Source of the DNA: Rhizobiaceae bacterium CPCC 101076
GTDB lineage: Bacteria; Pseudomonadota; Alphaproteobacteria; Rhizobiales; Methylopilaceae
DNA length: 64,000 nucleotides
Direction: 5' to 3'
Assembly (NCBI GenBank): GCA_003347645.1
Contig: QDFX01000007.1
Span: 124,001-188,000, forward strand
Shown here: positions 1-8,635 of the stretch, one piece after another
Position numbering within the stretch: position 1 is the stretch's first letter
Layout: every line of letters begins with the position of its first letter
Translations under genes and position numbers: made by a program
The notes under the pieces: model-generated
Told to the model about the DNA's origin: nothing
Database searches by the model: none
What the model saw: only the letters and a program-made list of their open reading frames with translations

Positions 1-885
1 CTTCAGCCGGTCGACGTCGAGATAGAGCAGCGCGACCTGCCTGCTGTCCGCGATCTGGGCGTCGATATGCAGGCGGAGTTGCTCGCGGTTGGCGAGACCG
101 CTCGCGCCATCGGTATAGGTCAGCCGTTCGACGGCCTCCGAACTGTCGCGCAGATTGCGCGCCATCGCCGCGAAGGATCTAGCGAGCTCGCCGAGCTCGT
201 CCTGACGCTCCTCGTCGAGATTGACCGTGTAGTCGCCTTCCGAGACCCGCCGCGTCGCCTGGATGAGCTTGCGCACCGGCGAGGTGATGTAGGTCATGCA
301 GACTGCCGTGAACGGCATCGCGAAGCCGATGAAGGTCAGCGCCAGCAGGAGGTTGCGGCTGGCGGCCTGGGCGATGCGGTCGTCGAGATCGGCAGTCGCG
401 ACGCCGACGCGCGCGACCGCGACGGGCTTCTGATCGTGCAGCACCGGCACCGCGATATGGATCATCCCGCCGCCCTGTTCGAGCGCCGGCGTGCGGCCGA
501 TCACGGCCTCGTCCAGCGCCAGCTTGGATTCCGGCTCGCTCGCCACGGTCTCGGGATCGGCGTTCAGCAGCCTGCCGTGGGCATCGAGCGTCGACACGAA
601 AGCATAGCGCGTGGCGTCGTTGAGACCGGCGACGTTGTCGAGCACCTTCTGGAGATCGACGAAGCGCTGCTCGTCGGGAAGGTTCTGCGCCACGCTGCCG
701 ACCAGCGCGAGAAGATGCGAGGCCTGATCCTCGAAGCTTTCCTGGGCGGCGCGCTCGACTTCGTTATTGGTGAGAACGACGAACGCGGCCGCCAGAACGA
801 GCATGATCGTGGCGACGAACAGCGTGAAGCGCGCGGCCAAGCCGAGCGGCAACTGGGAAAACCGGTGCTTCAGCCAACCGATCAA
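1..885 (-). CDS. Membrane diguanylate cyclase with HAMP and GGDEF domains (C-terminus outside window)
   Basis: Only the 5' part of the gene is present; it reads off the left edge on the minus strand. The visible 295 residues show an N-terminal transmembrane helix at about 15-40, a periplasmic sensor stretch of about 130 residues, a second helix near 175-195, and a HAMP linker near 200-250 starting ITSPVRKL. The beginning of a GGDEF domain follows, with LTYTDGASGLANRE and LYLDVDRLK. The GGDEF active-site loop lies beyond the edge, so activity cannot be judged. The family makes cyclic di-GMP from two GTP at the inner membrane in response to a periplasmic or membrane signal. The frame has no ATG before the first helix. 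A TTG at 885 is the best start I can see and its ribosome binding site is poor, so the exact start is uncertain. Confidence 0.8.
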   Translation of the reverse strand, partial: MIGWLKHRFSQLPLGLAARFTLFVATIMLVLAAAFVVLTNNEVERAAQESFEDQASHLLALVGSVAQNLPDEQRFVDLQKVLDNVAGLNDATRYAFVSTLDAHGRLLNADPETVASEPESKLALDEAVIGRTPALEQGGGMIHIAVPVLHDQKPVAVARVGVATADLDDRIAQAASRNLLLALTFIGFAMPFTAVCMTYITSPVRKLIQATRRVSEGDYTVNLDEERQDELGELARSFAAMARNLRDSSEAVERLTYTDGASGLANREQLRLHIDAQIADSRQVALLYLDVDRLK

Positions 886-991
886 ACCGATAATCCAGGC
901 TCTATGCGTTGGAAGGTCGGCTCGAAAGCCAATTTTCGCAGCGCAGCAGGATTATCGGGTTGGGCTTAAGCCAAGGTTAAAGTGACCCAGA

Positions 992-2491
992 TCAAATCGT
1001 CTGGTTATAGGCGCCCACTTCCGGATGGGTCCGCAGCACCGCGTCGACGGCGTGAAACATCTCGCGCATGCGGGCTTCCGAGACCGGGCTTTCGACGACG
1101 ACGACGAGTTCCGGCTTGTTCGACGAGGCGCGCACCAGGCCCCAGCTGCCGTCCTCTGTCGTGACGCGCACGCCGTTGACGGTGACGAGGTCGCGGATTG
1201 GCTGCCCGGTGACCGGCTCGCCCTTGGCCTTCGCGTCCTCGAAATGCTTCACCACCTGCTCGACGATGCCGTACTTCGCCTCGTCGGCGCAGTGCGGTGA
1301 CATGGTCGGCGAGGACCAGGTCTTCGGCAGCGCGTCCTTCAGGTCCGCCATCGACTTGTCGGGGCTGCGGTCGAGCATATCGAGCACCGCGATCGCCGAG
1401 ACGAGGCCGTCGTCATAGCCGCGGCCGACCGGCTTGTTGAAGAAGTAGTGGCCGGACTTCTCGAACCCGACCAGCGCGCCGGACTCGTTGACGCGGCGCT
1501 TCATGTAGGAGTGGCCGGTCTTCCAGTAATCGGCCTTCACACCGTTCTTGATCAGCTCCGGGTCGGTCGCGAACAGGCCGGTCGACTTCACGTCGACCAC
1601 GAAGGTCGAATTCGGATAAAGCTTCGACAGGTCGCGGGCCAGCATCACGCCCACCTTGTCGGCGAAGATCTCCTCGCCGTGATTGTCGACCACGCCGCAG
1701 CGATCGCCGTCGCCGTCGAAGCCGAGGCCGACATCGGCGCCCGATGCGAGGACCGCATCGCGCATCGCGTGCAGCATTTCGAGGTCTTCCGGATTCGGAT
1801 TGTATTTCGGGAAGGTGTGGTCGAGTTCGGTGTCCAGTTCGACGACCTCGCAGCCGAGCTCACGCAGGACGCGCGGAGCGAACGCGCCGGCCGTGCCGTT
1901 GCCGCAGGCGCACACCACCTTGAGCTTGCGGGTGAGCTTGGGGCGGTCGGTGAGGTCCTTGATGTAGACCTCCGGGAAATTCTCCACGAAGCGGTAGCCG
2001 CCCCCATCGCGAAGCTCGAAATCGGCGTTGAGCACGATCTCCTTCAGCTTCGTCATCTCGTCGGGACCGAACGTCATCGGGCGGTTCACGCCCATCTTCA
2101 CGCCCGTCCAGCCATTGTCGTTGTGCGAGGCGGTGACCATCGCGACGCAGGGAACGTCGAGCGCGAACTGGGCGAAATAGGCCATCGGCGAGAGCGCCAG
2201 CCCGATATCGTTGACCTTGACGCCGGCGGCCATCAGGCCGGTCACGAGCGCCATCTTGATCGAGGCGGAATAGCCGCGGAAATCGTGGCCGGTCACGATC
2301 TCCGGCTTCTTGCCCATGCGATGGATCATCGTGCCGATGCCCATGCCGAGCGCCTGGATGCCCATCAGGTTGATTTCTTTCTCGAACAGCCAGCGCGCGT
2401 CGTATTCGCGAAAGCCGGTCGCCTTCACCATCGGGCCGGATTCATAGGCATAGGTGTTGGGCGTAAGGCTCGGTTGCGGCTTGGGATACAT
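992..2491 (-). CDS. Phosphomannomutase/phosphoglucomutase
   Basis: This 499-residue cytoplasmic enzyme belongs to the alpha-D-phosphohexomutase superfamily. It interconverts 6-phospho and 1-phospho hexoses and supplies precursors for polysaccharide, LPS and glycogen synthesis. The phosphoserine loop reads TASHN, with the catalytic Ser at about 122. The metal-binding loop DGDGDR is at 259-264, and the sugar-specificity loop GFEKSGHYF is near 345. Length and four-domain order fit the dual-specificity bacterial type (AlgC/ManB-like) rather than GlmM. It stands alone, divergent from the DUF1194 gene, with a 180-base shared upstream region. Which hexose it prefers cannot be told from sequence alone. 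Confidence 0.93.
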   Translation of the reverse strand: MYPKPQPSLTPNTYAYESGPMVKATGFREYDARWLFEKEINLMGIQALGMGIGTMIHRMGKKPEIVTGHDFRGYSASIKMALVTGLMAAGVKVNDIGLALSPMAYFAQFALDVPCVAMVTASHNDNGWTGVKMGVNRPMTFGPDEMTKLKEIVLNADFELRDGGGYRFVENFPEVYIKDLTDRPKLTRKLKVVCACGNGTAGAFAPRVLRELGCEVVELDTELDHTFPKYNPNPEDLEMLHAMRDAVLASGADVGLGFDGDGDRCGVVDNHGEEIFADKVGVMLARDLSKLYPNSTFVVDVKSTGLFATDPELIKNGVKADYWKTGHSYMKRRVNESGALVGFEKSGHYFFNKPVGRGYDDGLVSAIAVLDMLDRSPDKSMADLKDALPKTWSSPTMSPHCADEAKYGIVEQVVKHFEDAKAKGEPVTGQPIRDLVTVNGVRVTTEDGSWGLVRASSNKPELVVVVESPVSEARMREMFHAVDAVLRTHPEVGAYNQTI

Positions 2492-2671
2492 GAGAAAATT
2501 CCTCCGGCGGGCGTCTCAGCGATACCATGTTCGCAGAGACTGGCAAGGCGGGCGAGAGCGGGCAGTCTGCTTCAGCTTGGAGCAGAAAATCCACGTCATG
2601 CGCGGATTTGCACTTGCCAGAGCGCGACAAGATGGCACGTTAGATGCACGGGGCCTGACATCGAGGGAACG

Positions 2672-3484
2672 ATGCGGATCCTTACGAGCCTGATGTGCCT
2701 TCTCGGTCTGACAACGACCGCCGTCGCCCAACAGCAGCGACCCGGCATGGTCGATGTCGACCTCGAACTCGTCCTCGCCGTCGACATTTCGTACTCGATG
2801 GACATGGACGAGCTACGCCTTCAGCGCGATGGCTATGTGACAGCCATCACGTCGAAACCGGTCCTGGATGCCATCAAACAGGGCATCCATGGGAAGATTG
2901 CCGTCGTTTATGTGGAGTGGGCCGGCTCGAACCAGCAGAAGGTCATTCTCGACTGGACGGTGATCGACGGCCCGGACACGGCTGGGGCCTTCGCCGACAG
3001 GCTGGCCGAGACCGCGCCCTCCCGCGCCTATCGCACCTCGATCTCGACCGCTCTGACCTTCTCCGCGCCGTTGTTCGACAAAAACGCCTATAACGGGCTT
3101 CGCCGCGTCATCGACGTTTCCGGTGACGGCCCGAACAACCAGGGCATCCTCGTCACCCAGGCGCGCGACATGGTCGTCGCGCAGGGCATATCAATCAACG
3201 GCCTGCCGCTCTCGCTCAAGGCACCGAACTCGATGTCGGTCGATGTCGACGATCTGGAGGGCTATTACCGCGATTGCGTCATCGGCGGCCCTGGCGCCTT
3301 CGTCGTGTCGCTGAACGACAAGGCCAAGTTCGCGGAGGCGATCCGCGAGAAGCTCGTCCTCGAGATTTCCGACGCGATGCCACCGCCGAAATTCATCCGC
3401 ACGCAGGGCAAGCCGACAAATTGTGCAATCGGTGAGCAGATTTGGCGCGACCGTTATGGAGATGCAAACCCTGACTGGCAATGA
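2672..3484 (+). CDS. DUF1194 secreted von Willebrand A-like protein
   Basis: The frame is open far upstream, but the real start is the ATG at 2672. It is preceded by GAGGGA and opens a signal peptide ([20 protein letters not shown]) with likely cleavage after residue 19-20. The mature protein has a VWA-like fold: a MIDAS-type DISYS motif at 38-42 and a second-strand DVSGDG motif near 150. Total length is 270 residues. DUF1194 proteins are exported and of unknown function; the metal-ion adhesion site suggests protein or ligand binding rather than catalysis. The stop overlaps the start of mgsA in an ATGA arrangement, so the two are probably translationally coupled. Confidence 0.85.
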   Translation: MRILTSLMCLLGLTTTAVAQQQRPGMVDVDLELVLAVDISYSMDMDELRLQRDGYVTAITSKPVLDAIKQGIHGKIAVVYVEWAGSNQQKVILDWTVIDGPDTAGAFADRLAETAPSRAYRTSISTALTFSAPLFDKNAYNGLRRVIDVSGDGPNNQGILVTQARDMVVAQGISINGLPLSLKAPNSMSVDVDDLEGYYRDCVIGGPGAFVVSLNDKAKFAEAIREKLVLEISDAMPPPKFIRTQGKPTNCAIGEQIWRDRYGDANPDWQ

Positions 3485-3870
3485 TCGGGGGTATGCACAG
3501 ACCCAATATCGCGCTCATCGCGCATGACCTGAAGAAAAGCGACCTCGTGGACTGGGCCGCCAGCCACGAAGACAAACTGGCGAGATTCGACATCGTCGCC
3601 ACCGGCACGACCGGTACGCGTGTGTTGGAACGTTGCCCGTCGCTGCCCATCACCCGGCTGAAGAGCGGGCCGCTCGGCGGCGACCAGCAGATCGGCGCAC
3701 TCGTCGCGGAGGGCCGTATTCAGGGCATCATCTTCTTCATCGACCCGCTGACGTCCCTGCCCCACGACGTCGACGTGAAGGCGCTGATCCGGCTCGCGGC
3801 GGTCTACGACATCCCGATCGCGCTCAACCTGGCGACGGCGGAACTGGTCATCGAGAAACTGGGGCACTGA
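3481..3870 (+). CDS. mgsA: Methylglyoxal synthase
   Basis: The 129-residue protein converts dihydroxyacetone phosphate to methylglyoxal and phosphate, a cytoplasmic bypass of lower glycolysis that relieves sugar-phosphate stress. Family signatures are clear: ATGTTG at 40-45, [10 protein letters not shown] with the catalytic-type Asp at 68, and FFIDPL followed by PHDVDVKAL, with Asp88 matching the second conserved aspartate of the E. coli enzyme. It is slightly shorter than E. coli MgsA (152 residues) at both ends. The ATG overlaps the DUF1194 stop (ATGA). A second ATG at 3493 is possible but has an unsuitably close purine run. A palindromic repeat follows the stop directly and probably ends the transcript. 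Confidence 0.95.
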   Translation: MIGGMHRPNIALIAHDLKKSDLVDWAASHEDKLARFDIVATGTTGTRVLERCPSLPITRLKSGPLGGDQQIGALVAEGRIQGIIFFIDPLTSLPHDVDVKALIRLAAVYDIPIALNLATAELVIEKLGH

Positions 3871-3877
3871 TCCGTTG

Positions 3878-4011
3878 CCTCTCCCGCCTGCGGGAGAGGT
3901 CGACTCGCGAAGCGAGCGGGTGAGGGCATGACTGAAGCAATGAGCATCGTGCTGGCTCCTCACCCCGGTCGCGTGACCGCGACTCGACCCTCTCCCGCTT
4001 CGCAGGAGAGG
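3878..4011. repeat. Intergenic palindromic repeat, REP/BIME-like
   Basis: Two hairpin-forming arms, CCTCTCCCGC...GCGGGAGAGG at 3878-3899 and a close inverted copy at 3989-4011, flank GC-rich sequence. Its two halves, GTGAGGG near 3920 and CCTCACCCC near 3958, also pair with each other. The whole block is a degenerate inverted repeat filling the gap between mgsA and the convergent hrpB. Such elements are common intergenic repeats in Rhizobiales genomes and could act as a bidirectional terminator. Confidence 0.75.
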
Positions 4012-4013
4012 AC

Positions 4014-6500
4014 TCACGTCCCCCGCGGCTTGGCCTTTCGCGTCGCCTCGGCCACCCGCGGATCCTCCGGCCAGGGATGGCGCGGATAGCGTCCGCGCAT
4101 ATCCGAGCGCACCGACGCCCATGACCCACGCCAGAACCCCGGCAGATCCCGCGTGACCTGCACCGGCCGGTGTGCCGGCGAAAGAAGGTGCAGAACCAGC
4201 GGCACCCGCCCGCCCGCGAGCGCCGGATGCGTGTCGAGGCCGAACAATTCCTGCACCCGGATTTCGATCGACGGCTCCTCGCCGGAATAGTCGACGACAA
4301 CGCGCGAGCCGGTCGGCGCCTCGAAATGCGTTGGCGCCTCCACATCGAGGCGACGCGACAGGTCGTAGGGCAACAGGGATTTCAGCGCCGCATCCAGATC
4401 GGACGCGCTGATCTCGGAAAGCGAAGCCTTGCCCGAAACAAAGGGCGCAAGCCAGGTCTTGGCCTCCATCGCCAGCGCCTCGTCCGACACGTCGGGCCAC
4501 GGCTCGCCCTCGGCGCGGCGCAGGAAGCCGACCCGGTCGCGCCATTGATCGAGCGATTTCGTCCAGGGCAACCGCTCGATACCGGCCAAGGCGATCCCGG
4601 CGGCCAGGGCGCGGGCGCCTGCTTCGTCGCGCGGAGGCGGCTTAGGCGCGTCGGCGAGGACAAGCGCGCCTAACCTCTTCGTCGATCGCGCCCGCAAGGC
4701 CATGGCCGAGGCGTCGAAGGTGATCTCCTCGCCTTCCCGGATCGCCCCCCCGAACATGACCTCGACCTCACCGCGCTCGATCGCGGCTGCCAGCCTGATC
4801 CGCCCCGTTCCGGCAGCCCCTGCCAGCTCGGCGATCGCGATGAAAAGCTCCCGCGCCAGCGCTTCGGCCGGATCGATGCTCGCGCCGCGGCCGTTCGCGA
4901 GGCGAAAATCCCCGGGCTTGCCGCGCGCCTGGGCCACACGATCCGGATAGGCCCGCGCGAGGAGCGCACCCACGCTCGGCGGCTCGGCCGGCCGGCGATC
5001 ATCCTTCATCAGACCAGCCGCCTCCGAAGCCCAGGCCTTTGCAAGCCGGCGAGAATCCTCGGCCCGGCTGGATCGGTCGCGGCGGAAGAGATCGAGACGA
5101 TGCGCAAGGTCGGTGCCGTCGCCTCCGAGGCCACGCTCGACGAGGAGGAGCGCAATCTCCGCCGCCTCTCGTTCCGCGCCGATGGACGCTGCATCGAGCA
5201 CCATGGCTGCGAGACGCGGTGGCAGCGGCAGACGGCGGATTTTCGCGCCGCGCGAGGTGATCCGGGCGTCGGCATCGAGCGCGCCGAGTTCCATCAGAAG
5301 CTTCCGCGCCTCGGCGACGGCAGGCTCCGGCGGCGGGTCCAGCCAGGCCAGTTGCCGGATATCGGAAACGCCCCAGGCCGCGAGATCGAGAACGAGTCCA
5401 GCCAGATCGGCCGCGAGCATCTCCGGCTGCTGGAACGCCTCGAGGCTCCCCGTCGCAGCTTCTTCCCAGAGCCGGTAGCATACACCGGGCTCGGTTCGTC
5501 CCGCGCGGCCGCGCCGCTGATCGGCCGCCGCGCGCGAGACACGGACCGTCTCGAGCCGCGTCAGCCCGAGCGCGGGCTCGAACGCCGGCACGCGCGCCAA
5601 GCCGGCATCAATGACGATGCGCACGCCCTCGATGGTCAGGCTGGTTTCCGCGATCGAGGTCGCGAGCACGACCTTGCGGCGGCCGGGCTGCGAGCCCCGA
5701 ATGGCGCGATCCTGTTCGCGCGGATCGAGACCGCCATGCAGTTCGACGACGTCGACCGGTCCGCCCAATTGCTCGCGGAGCCGTTCCCCCGTGCGGCGGA
5801 TTTCCGCCTGACCGGGCAGGAAGACCAACGCGTCGCCATCCTCCTCGCCGAGCGCGCGCCGCACGGCCGAGGCCGTCTGGTCCTCGATACGGGCGCGCGG
5901 ATCGCGGCCGAGATAGCGTGTCTCGACCGGGAAACTGCGCCCAAGACTCTCGATTACTGGCGCGTCGTCGAGCAGCCTGGCGACCCGGGCGCCATCTAGC
6001 GTGGCCGACATCACGAGCACGCGCAGGTCTTCCCGCAGGCCCTGCTGGGCGTCGAGCGCGAGCGCCAGTCCGAGATCGGCGTCGAGAGAGCGTTCATGGA
6101 ATTCGTCGAACAGCACCGCCGCGACTCCGGAAAGCTCCGGATCGTCGAGGATCATCCGCGCGAACACTCCCTCGGTGACGACCTCGATCCGTGTCCTGCC
6201 ACTGATCTTCGAGCCGAGGCGCACGCGCAGGCCCACCGTCTCCCCGACCTGTTCGCCGAGCGTTGACGCCATCCGCTCCGCCGCCGCGCGGGCCGCCAGC
6301 CTCCGGGGTTCGAGCAGGATGATTCGCCCGTCGCCGCGCCAGTCCTCGTCGAGCAGGACGAGCGGCACACGCGTCGTCTTGCCCGCGCCGGGCGGGGCGA
6401 CGAGCACGGCCGCGTTCCGCTGTGCAAGCGCAGCGGTCAGGGCCGGCAGGGCGTCGTCGATGGGGAGCGTCTGGTCGAAAGCGCGCACGCGCCGCATCAA
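4014..6500 (-). CDS. hrpB: ATP-dependent helicase HrpB
   Basis: This 828-residue DEAH-family (superfamily 2) helicase matches HrpB in length and layout. The Walker A motif PPGAGKTT is at 36-43, the Walker B/DEAH-type motif DEFH at 132-135, and motif III reads MSATL near 172. They are followed by the RecA2 domain with QRRGRAGRTEPG, the HA2 region, and the C-terminal HrpB-specific domain ending in PRHPWPEDP. The biological role of bacterial HrpB is poorly defined; RNA or nucleic-acid remodelling is assumed from homology. The gene starts at an ATG-ATG pair (6500/6497); either could be used. A small membrane-protein gene lies immediately upstream on the same strand. Confidence 0.94.
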   Translation of the reverse strand: MMRRVRAFDQTLPIDDALPALTAALAQRNAAVLVAPPGAGKTTRVPLVLLDEDWRGDGRIILLEPRRLAARAAAERMASTLGEQVGETVGLRVRLGSKISGRTRIEVVTEGVFARMILDDPELSGVAAVLFDEFHERSLDADLGLALALDAQQGLREDLRVLVMSATLDGARVARLLDDAPVIESLGRSFPVETRYLGRDPRARIEDQTASAVRRALGEEDGDALVFLPGQAEIRRTGERLREQLGGPVDVVELHGGLDPREQDRAIRGSQPGRRKVVLATSIAETSLTIEGVRIVIDAGLARVPAFEPALGLTRLETVRVSRAAADQRRGRAGRTEPGVCYRLWEEAATGSLEAFQQPEMLAADLAGLVLDLAAWGVSDIRQLAWLDPPPEPAVAEARKLLMELGALDADARITSRGAKIRRLPLPPRLAAMVLDAASIGAEREAAEIALLLVERGLGGDGTDLAHRLDLFRRDRSSRAEDSRRLAKAWASEAAGLMKDDRRPAEPPSVGALLARAYPDRVAQARGKPGDFRLANGRGASIDPAEALARELFIAIAELAGAAGTGRIRLAAAIERGEVEVMFGGAIREGEEITFDASAMALRARSTKRLGALVLADAPKPPPRDEAGARALAAGIALAGIERLPWTKSLDQWRDRVGFLRRAEGEPWPDVSDEALAMEAKTWLAPFVSGKASLSEISASDLDAALKSLLPYDLSRRLDVEAPTHFEAPTGSRVVVDYSGEEPSIEIRVQELFGLDTHPALAGGRVPLVLHLLSPAHRPVQVTRDLPGFWRGSWASVRSDMRGRYPRHPWPEDPRVAEATRKAKPRGT

Positions 6501-6526
6501 GCGCAGCGCGGCTCCGGACGCAAGGC

Positions 6527-6778
6527 TCAGCCGAGCTCGGCCAGCAGGAATCCCACGACGAGCATCGCGACGACGATGATGATCAGCGTCGGCCCGTAAT
6601 TCGACCAGAGCTCACCGATCGCCGAATCGCTCGGCACGATCATCGGCTCCGGTGGGTGGGTCGCCGGCGCTGCCGGAATATCGCTGCTATGGTCGGGATG
6701 CGGCACGGGGCCGGGAGCATCGGGATCGTCCGCCGTACCGAGACGGATCGTGCTGCGGGGTTTTCTTGCCTGGGCCAT
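6527..6778 (-). CDS. Small single-pass membrane protein, unknown function
   Basis: This 83-residue protein has a proline-rich, weakly charged N-terminal half and one hydrophobic helix at the extreme C-terminus (about residues 60-80, PTLIIIVVAMLVVGFLLAEL). It is probably tail-anchored in the inner membrane with its N-terminus in the cytoplasm. I do not recognise the family. The start is taken as the ATG at 6778; a TTG two codons upstream is also in frame. A near-perfect 30-base palindrome lies just upstream (6796-6825) and overlaps the likely leader. It is separated from hrpB by 26 bases and may be cotranscribed with it. Confidence 0.6.
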   Translation of the reverse strand: MAQARKPRSTIRLGTADDPDAPGPVPHPDHSSDIPAAPATHPPEPMIVPSDSAIGELWSNYGPTLIIIVVAMLVVGFLLAELG

Positions 6779-7140
6779 GGTCAAATGATCCGACAGGGAG
6801 CCTAGATGAATTCATCCAGGCTCCCTGCCGTTCCATTTCTGGATCAAGCTCTAGTGGTCCACGCAGGGCCGCTTCACTTTTCTATCCCCGCCCCGGCATT
6901 CCCGCGCCTCGGTTTAAGCCGGTATTTCTTCAGTGCATCCGTGGAAGCGCGCACCGGCACTCCAGGCGGCAGACGAGCGGTAAAGTTCCTGCGTCAACTC
7001 CGGACAAGCCGGTCCCCAGCCGTCACGCTCATACAGGGCGCGATTCTTGTTAACCATGAGGATATTGAAGCGCTTTGAGCGGTCAACGATTCGTATCCGT
7101 TCATGGCCTCAATCTGAGTCAAATCGGCGCACCGTTGCCC
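6779..7140. other. Gene-poor 362-base stretch
   Basis: I see no convincing gene here on either strand. It holds the palindrome at 6796-6825 and a sigma70-like promoter on the minus strand (TTGACC at 7081-7086, 16-base spacer, TATCCT at 7059-7064). That promoter would drive a leader of about 270 bases into the small membrane-protein gene, or an untranslated RNA. Confidence 0.4.
6796..6825. promoter_or_regulatory. Near-perfect 30-base palindrome upstream of the small membrane protein
   Basis: GGGAGCCTAGATGAA at 6796-6810 pairs with the inverted sequence at 6811-6825 with a single A/C mismatch. It ends 18 bases before the ATG at 6778. It may be a DNA operator or an RNA hairpin that affects ribosome access. 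It is not followed by a T-run in either direction, so it is not a typical intrinsic terminator. Confidence 0.5.
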
Positions 7141-7174
7141 AAAAAGCAAAAGGCCGGGCATTGGCCCGGCCTTT
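7141..7174 (-). terminator. Rho-independent terminator of the cold-shock gene
   Basis: An 11-base-pair stem (AAAGGCCGGGC / GCCCGGCCTTT, 7149-7174) with a four-base loop is followed on the minus strand by TTTTGCTTTTT. It sits about 24 bases past the stop of the double cold-shock-domain gene. Confidence 0.85.
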
Positions 7175-7197
7175 AGGACTCGATCGTGACCCGAGGA

Positions 7198-7974
7198 TCA
7201 GTCGTCGCTGCGGATCGACGTCGCCTGACGGCCCTTCGGCGTCTCGACGACCTGCATCGTGACGCGCTGGCCCTCGTTGAGTCCGGCCATCTGCGAACGC
7301 TGCACGGCGGAGATGTGGACGAACACGTCCTTGCCGCCGTCACCCGTCTCGACGAAGCCCATGCCCTTCTCGACGCTGAACCACTTCACGGTGCCGGACA
7401 TCTCGGTCGAGGGACCGAGATCGGGAGGACCGCGACGCGGACCGCCACCACCGAAGCCGCCACCGCCACCACCGCCGAAGCGGTCGCCGCGATCACGGTC
7501 GCCATAGCCGCCGCCACCGCCGCCGAAGCGCTCACCGCCACCGCCACCGAAGCCGCCCGGACGGCGCGGAGCCTCGGCCGTGGCCGTGCTCTCGTCGACC
7601 GAAACGACATGGGTGATCTGGCGGCCCTTCTGGCCCTGGCCGACATGCACGCTCATCGTCGCGCCCGGAGGAACCGAGTCGCGGCCGATCGCCTGCAGCG
7701 CCGCGATGTGCAGGAACGCATCGCCGGAACCGTCGGAAACCTCGGCGAAGCCGTAGCCTTTCTCGCCGTTGAACCATTTCACCGTCGCAGCGACCGGGGC
7801 ACCGGTCGGCTCGGGAGCCGAGAAGCTCGGGCGGGCACCGAAGCCACCGGCGCCGCCTCCACCACCGCCACCGTAAGGCGAACGCGGGGGCTGGTATTCG
7901 CTCGGGCCGCCGAAATCATCGTCAAAACCACGCCGGCCGCCGCCCTTCGGCCTGAAATCCTTACCTCTACCCAT
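7198..7974 (-). CDS. Double cold-shock-domain protein with glycine-rich linkers
   Basis: This 258-residue cytoplasmic nucleic-acid-binding protein contains two complete cold-shock domains. The first is at about 62-126 (VKWFNGEKGYGFAEV, DAFLHI) and the second at about 191-255 (VKWFSVEKGMGFVET, DVFVHIS). Both keep RNP1 and RNP2. Single-domain Csp proteins are about 70 residues. Here the domains are joined by a long low-complexity Gly/Arg/Asp linker (about 132-188), and a similar tail lies at the N-terminus, resembling RGG-box RNA-binding proteins. The likely role is binding and unwinding single-stranded RNA. The start at 7974 follows a G-rich ribosome binding site. A 238-base leader region upstream could carry cold-responsive structure, which I cannot define. 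Confidence 0.9.
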   Translation of the reverse strand: MGRGKDFRPKGGGRRGFDDDFGGPSEYQPPRSPYGGGGGGGAGGFGARPSFSAPEPTGAPVAATVKWFNGEKGYGFAEVSDGSGDAFLHIAALQAIGRDSVPPGATMSVHVGQGQKGRQITHVVSVDESTATAEAPRRPGGFGGGGGERFGGGGGGYGDRDRGDRFGGGGGGGFGGGGPRRGPPDLGPSTEMSGTVKWFSVEKGMGFVETGDGGKDVFVHISAVQRSQMAGLNEGQRVTMQVVETPKGRQATSIRSDD

Positions 7975-8212
7975 TAGACCCGTCCCCCGTCCTTCGGGGT
8001 CCTGGCCCCCTGTATTTCGGCTGCGCGCTTTTTCGCCGCCACTTCAGTCACTACATCTGCCGCGCATGCGCGCCCCGGCGGCAGCCGATCGTCAAGCATT
8101 CACCTATCCCAACCTGCAGTCGAGGTTACGATGATAACCGCAGGCCGCGTTCGGATGAAGCGGAAAAATCCACCAAAACGGCCCAAACGGGCGGCAAATC
8201 GCGATAAATTAC

Positions 8213-8635
8213 CTAGTCGTGATGAATTGGGCCGGTTCTGAGCGACTTTGTCTTGGAACGACGGGCCTTTTCATCGCGCCTTTTTCGCTTCTCGGAAAAC
8301 GGAGTCCGCGTCACCACACGCGGAGCTTGTGGAACTGCTGCCTCCCGAATGAGCGCAATCAGTCGTTCGCGGGCATCCTCGCGGTTCCGCTCCTGGGTCC
8401 GGAATCGCTGTGCCAGGATGACGATAACGCCGTCACGAGTCAGTCGTCTTCCGGCCAGCCGCTCCAGCCGCGACCGCACACCCTCAGGTAGAGAAGGCGA
8501 ATTCCGGACGTCGAAGCGGAGCTGCACGGCGGTCGAGAGTTTATTGACGTTCTGCCCGCCCGGCCCGGCCGAGCGTACGAAACTCTCGTCGAGTTCGCCC
8601 TCGTCGATCGCGATCGTGCGGGTAATTTGGATCAT
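8213..8635 (-). CDS. arfB: Alternative ribosome-rescue factor ArfB (YaeJ-type peptidyl-tRNA hydrolase)
   Basis: The 140-residue protein has the release-factor catalytic GGQ in SAGPGGQNVNK near residues 22-32. A basic Lys/Arg-rich tail follows (SEKRKRRDEKARRSKTKS), the part that inserts into the empty mRNA channel of stalled ribosomes. It lacks the codon-recognition domains of RF1/RF2, as expected for ArfB/ICT1. It hydrolyses peptidyl-tRNA on non-stop ribosomes. The start ATG at 8635 overlaps the stop of the upstream DUF72 gene as ATGA, which fixes the start and implies translational coupling. An in-frame extension upstream is only the antisense/alternate frame of DUF72. Confidence 0.93.
   Translation of the reverse strand: MIQITRTIAIDEGELDESFVRSAGPGGQNVNKLSTAVQLRFDVRNSPSLPEGVRSRLERLAGRRLTRDGVIVILAQRFRTQERNREDARERLIALIREAAVPQAPRVVTRTPFSEKRKRRDEKARRSKTKSLRTGPIHHD

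Noticed and set aside
1448-2671. Apparent 408-codon N-terminal extension of the DUF1194 protein
   Set aside because: It lies antisense to the phosphohexomutase gene; the signal peptide and ribosome binding site place the start at 2672.
6914-7057. Minus-strand 47-residue frame starting at 7057
   Set aside because: No ribosome binding site, no recognisable motif, and its start lies upstream of the predicted transcription start of the nearby promoter.
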